This document shows, piece after piece, positions 6,067 through 7,690 of a stretch of DNA of 7,690 nt (the first letter of the stretch is position 1; every line of letters starts with the position of its first letter). The DNA comes from Pseudomonadota bacterium. GTDB taxonomy: Bacteria > Pseudomonadota > Alphaproteobacteria > Rhizobiales > Rhizobiaceae. The notes beneath the pieces were generated by a model that saw only the letters and a program-made list of their open reading frames with translations, was not told the DNA's origin and did not search any database. The position numbers were made by a program, and so were the translations under genes. The stretch lies in contig JAFAGL010000222.1 in NCBI GenBank assembly GCA_023422735.1, positions 1 to 7,690 on the forward strand. The letters run 5' to 3'.

Positions 6067-6567
6067 TCAGGCGTTGCCCGCAGTATCGAACAAAACACCC
6101 GCCAACGCATCGCGAGCCGTGCAATTCGACCAGACGACGAAGCTGAACGCCTGAAAATAACATTCGCAAGCTTCAAGTGCACTGGTCAGCAGAACCTCAA
6201 CCTGCTGGCTGTTCGGTTCTGCCCCGCCGCACAGGAGCTGCGATTGACGGAACATCACGGCGCCTTCCTGCTCCCAAAGGTCGAAATGGCCGATCAGCAA
6301 CTGCTCGTTGATGAGTGCGAGCAAACGCAACACCTCCAATGTGCGGGCTTCCGGCACTTTCAGGTCGAAGGCACAGGCCAAATGCAGCGCCTCGTAGTCT
6401 TCCATCCACGAAAAGGAAACGTGGTAATCGCTCCAGGTTCCGGCAACGGAAATGGCGATCTCATCGTCACCGTTGCGCTCGAAGGCCCACTCATTGGTGT
6501 GCGCAACCTGCTCGATGACGTCGACCGGATGGGAGTCGCGTGCAAGGTCCGCTGTATGCAGGTTCAT
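6067..6567 (-). CDS. YbjN domain-containing protein
   Basis: A 166-residue cytoplasmic protein of the YbjN family, which has a fold like type III secretion chaperones and no established biochemical activity. Supporting segments are HPVDVIEQVAHTNEWAFERN (13-32), the acidic DDEIAISVAGTWSDY stretch (34-48), a central helical segment VLRLLALINEQLLIGHFDLW (79-98), and a C-terminal ACECYFQAFSFVVW segment. No signal peptide or membrane helix is seen. The ATG at 6567 is chosen because AGGA lies about 7 bases upstream; an in-frame GTG at 6606 has no such support and falls in a leader hairpin. It is the first gene of a probable ybjN-csaA transcript. Family assignment is by pattern recognition of alphaproteobacterial YbjN proteins, so the name is surer than any function. 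Confidence 0.85.
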   Translation of the reverse strand: MNLHTADLARDSHPVDVIEQVAHTNEWAFERNGDDEIAISVAGTWSDYHVSFSWMEDYEALHLACAFDLKVPEARTLEVLRLLALINEQLLIGHFDLWEQEGAVMFRQSQLLCGGAEPNSQQVEVLLTSALEACECYFQAFSFVVWSNCTARDALAGVLFDTAGNA

Positions 6568-6592
6568 TGAACGTCCTGTTTCTCGGGCTCGA

Positions 6593-6615
6593 AGGTGCTG
6601 AAGCACCTAATTTTT
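6593..6615. other. Leader hairpin of ybjN; terminator-like on the opposite strand
   Basis: AGGTGC (6593-6598) pairs with GCACCT (6603-6608) across the loop TGAA. On the minus strand the hairpin sits in the ybjN leader, about 26 bases before the start. On the plus strand it is followed by AATTTTT (6609-6615) and looks like a short intrinsic terminator, although no plus-strand gene ends here. Confidence 0.4.
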
Positions 6616-6852
6616 CGGCTTACGCAACACGCGAAACGGTACGCTGGCGGATCGAGACAGGCTATTAACACGACGACTATCCGACCGGTCACTTGAGCGA
6701 GGCTGGAGTGACCCGAAACGCAGGTCCGATTCCATCTTCGACGAGTGCCCAGACTGCCGACCCGTTCCGAATCATGCAGCAGATTCAGTGTATTGAAGTA
6801 GAGTCGCGCCACCAGCCCCTTTTTGACTGACGCTCAAGAGAGGTGTGGAAAC

Positions 6853-6882
6853 AAAAAAGAGGCCGCATGGCTGCGACCTCTT
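6853..6882 (-). terminator. Intrinsic terminator of ubiK
   Basis: Stem AAGAGG (6857-6862) with CCTCTT (6877-6882), then one mismatch, then CGCA (6864-6867) with TGCG (6872-6875), loop TGGC. On the minus strand the A run at 6853-6858 becomes a six-T tail. It lies about 70 bases beyond the ubiK stop, with a second smaller hairpin at 6939-6952 between them. Confidence 0.85.
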
Positions 6883-6938
6883 AAGGGATTCTGCGGAAAC
6901 AACTTTCCGGCTCCGGGGTGGGTTGTGGAAAACCTCCG

Positions 6939-6952
6939 TCCGGCCAACCGGA
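6939..6952 (-). terminator. Small hairpin directly after the ubiK stop
   Basis: Read on the minus strand, TCCGG-TTGG-CCGGA follows the ubiK TGA without a gap, then CGGAGGTTTTCC. It is a 5-bp stem with a short T run about 6 bases later, so a weak first terminator ahead of the strong one at 6853-6882. The same 14-mer, inverted, follows the response regulator stop at 4164-4177. Confidence 0.45.
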
Positions 6953-7270
6953 TCACCCCTCATCCGGCTTGGTTTCGGGCCGCGCTTTTGGAGCAGCGGC
7001 CGTCGTCTGGCCGGTCGAACCAGCAAACCTGGCTTCCAGTGCATCAAGGCGCGCAGACAAGGCCTCGTTTTCAGCACGCGCCTTGATGGCCATGTCGCGC
7101 ATAGCCTCAAATTCTTCGCGCTTCACGACATCCATCGAATTCAGGATTCGCTCGGCTTGCGCACGGAACGCGGTTTCGACTTCCCGGCGCGCACCCTGGG
7201 CTGCGCCGGCGGCATCGGTCATCAATTTCGCGAAATCATCAAAGATGCGGTTCGGTCCGGTCGTTGTCAT
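6953..7270 (-). CDS. ubiK: Ubiquinone biosynthesis accessory factor, UbiK/YqiC family
   Basis: A 105-residue protein of the YqiC/BMFP family. In E. coli UbiK assists aerobic ubiquinone synthesis, binding the UbiJ lipid-carrier protein of the Ubi complex; related YqiC proteins have membrane-fusogenic activity in vitro. The N-terminal amphipathic helix (NRIFDDFAKLMTDAAGAAQG, 7-26) is followed by the family core VVKREEFEAMRDMAIKARAE (48-67). A coiled coil runs from about 50 to 82, ending LSARLDALEARF, then a low-complexity Ala/Pro/Lys tail (85-105). The ATG at 7270 has GGAG about 8 bases upstream. It is divergent from lgt and followed by two hairpins. Alphaproteobacterial members are short and divergent, so the role in ubiquinone synthesis is by family. 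Confidence 0.87.
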   Translation of the reverse strand: MTTTGPNRIFDDFAKLMTDAAGAAQGARREVETAFRAQAERILNSMDVVKREEFEAMRDMAIKARAENEALSARLDALEARFAGSTGQTTAAAPKARPETKPDEG

Positions 7271-7330
7271 GGCGGATCTCCAATCTGCATTGGAAGTAGG
7301 ACCGGACGGCCTTCAATGCAAGGATATCGC

Positions 7331-7361
7331 GTTGCGGGACACAAGCTTGCTTGACCGCAAC
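7331..7361. promoter_or_regulatory. Nested inverted repeats in the ubiK/lgt divergent promoter region
   Basis: Outer arms GTTGCGG (7331-7337) and CCGCAAC (7355-7361) flank a perfect 8-base palindrome CAAGCTTG (7342-7349), with centres only half a base apart. The element lies between divergent ubiK and lgt, 43 bases before the lgt start, and may be a shared operator. A separate 10-bp hairpin with one bulge (7286-7296 with 7311-7320) lies in the ubiK leader. No function is known. Confidence 0.35.
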
Positions 7362-7403
7362 CCCTTGCCTCTGCATGGTCCGCCCGATTCATGGAACTTC
7401 CCG

Positions 7404-7690
7404 ATGCTGTACAGTCTTTCGGCGCTTGCCTTCCCAAATATCGATCCCGTTCTGCTGCAGATCGGCCCGCTTGCCATACGTTGGTATGGTGTCGGCTATG
7501 TTGTCGGCATTCTGTTGGGCTGGTGGTATGCCCGGCGTCTTGTTTCCAACCAGCCACTTTGGCGAAACGACATCTCGCCGATCAAACCGGTCGATATCGA
7601 CGATTTCGTTTTCTGGGCAGCGATCGGCATCATTCTCGGTGGCCGCATCGGTTATATCCTTTTCTACGACCTGCCCGTTTACGTGGAAAA
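7404..7690 (+). CDS. lgt: Prolipoprotein diacylglyceryl transferase, N-terminal part
   Basis: The first 95 codons of lgt, cut by the right edge of the window. Lgt is the inner-membrane enzyme that moves a diacylglyceryl group from phosphatidylglycerol to the lipobox cysteine of prolipoproteins, the first step of lipoprotein maturation. The start of the family pattern is clear: FPNIDPVLLQIGPLAIRWYG (10-29), a membrane helix GYVVGILLGWWYARRL (31-46), then DDFVFWAAIGIILGGRIGYI (66-85) entering the second helix, followed by LFYDLP. The catalytic residues (matching E. coli H103 and R143) lie beyond the edge. The ATG at 7404 has GGAA about 7 bases upstream, and conserved sequence begins soon after it. 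An overlapping ATG at 7391 is out of frame. Its neighbour ubiK is divergent. Confidence 0.93.
   Translation, partial: MLYSLSALAFPNIDPVLLQIGPLAIRWYGVGYVVGILLGWWYARRLVSNQPLWRNDISPIKPVDIDDFVFWAAIGIILGGRIGYILFYDLPVYVE

Larger units (their letters stand above)
6607..6952. other. Long gap between ybjN and ubiK, no convincing gene
   Basis: About 350 bases without a supported gene. The stretch should hold the ybjN promoter and the ubiK terminator (6853-6882). It also contains a 7-bp hairpin (GGTCACT at 6687-6693 with AGTGACC at 6707-6713) and a short inverted repeat TTCA/TGAA at 6784-6797. A minus-strand reading frame runs from a GTG at 6812 to 6564 but lacks credible protein character beyond its first 19 residues. 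I looked for tRNA arms and found no complete cloverleaf. A small RNA is possible but not demonstrated. Confidence 0.5.

Noticed and set aside
6700..6740. A tRNA T-arm-like string (AGGTCCGATTCC) near 6722
   Set aside because: The bases after the loop do not pair to complete the arm, and no acceptor, D or anticodon arm could be placed around it.
7391..7690. An alternative frame starting at an ATG at 7391, open to the right edge
   Set aside because: It overlaps lgt out of frame, its translation is rich in Cys, Arg and His with no family pattern, and the lgt frame matches the conserved N-terminus well.

Overview
The window looks like a stretch of chromosome from an alphaproteobacterium, most likely of the order Hyphomicrobiales (Rhizobiales). 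The reasons are the BA14K-type protein tail at the left edge, a Zur-like operator of the rhizobial type in front of zinT, a MarR regulator followed by an OmpR-type regulator in the petP-petR arrangement, and the divergent ubiK/lgt pair. I cannot fix the genus. By reading, nothing indicates a phage, transposon, plasmid or CRISPR locus. Coding density is high and the genes look intact.

Layout, left to right: the 3' end of a BA14K-family gene (+); a glyoxalase II-like metallo-beta-lactamase-fold hydrolase (-); zinT, a periplasmic zinc-binding protein (+), with a candidate Zur box; ilvE, a branched-chain aminotransferase (-); a three-gene regulatory cluster (+) of MarR regulator, OmpR/PhoB-type response regulator and membrane histidine kinase; csaA and ybjN (-), nearly overlapping; an untranslated stretch of about 350 bases; ubiK (-); and the 5' part of lgt (+), cut by the right edge. 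Several gene ends carry convincing intrinsic terminators.

How the genes work together: the MarR-regulator-kinase cluster is the only clear multi-gene functional unit. The kinase should sense an envelope or periplasmic signal and phosphorylate the response regulator, and the MarR protein probably also regulates its own promoter, which contains a 23-base imperfect palindrome plus an extra half-site. zinT appears to be a stand-alone zinc-starvation gene. ybjN and csaA are probably co-transcribed. ubiK (ubiquinone synthesis) and lgt (lipoprotein maturation) are housekeeping genes that share a divergent promoter region.

I did not find an obvious new biological system. The observations most worth checking are regulatory: the MarR operator candidate, two mutually exclusive hairpins between the kinase gene and csaA, a shared stop-codon-plus-hairpin module after two unrelated genes, and the structured gap between ybjN and ubiK.
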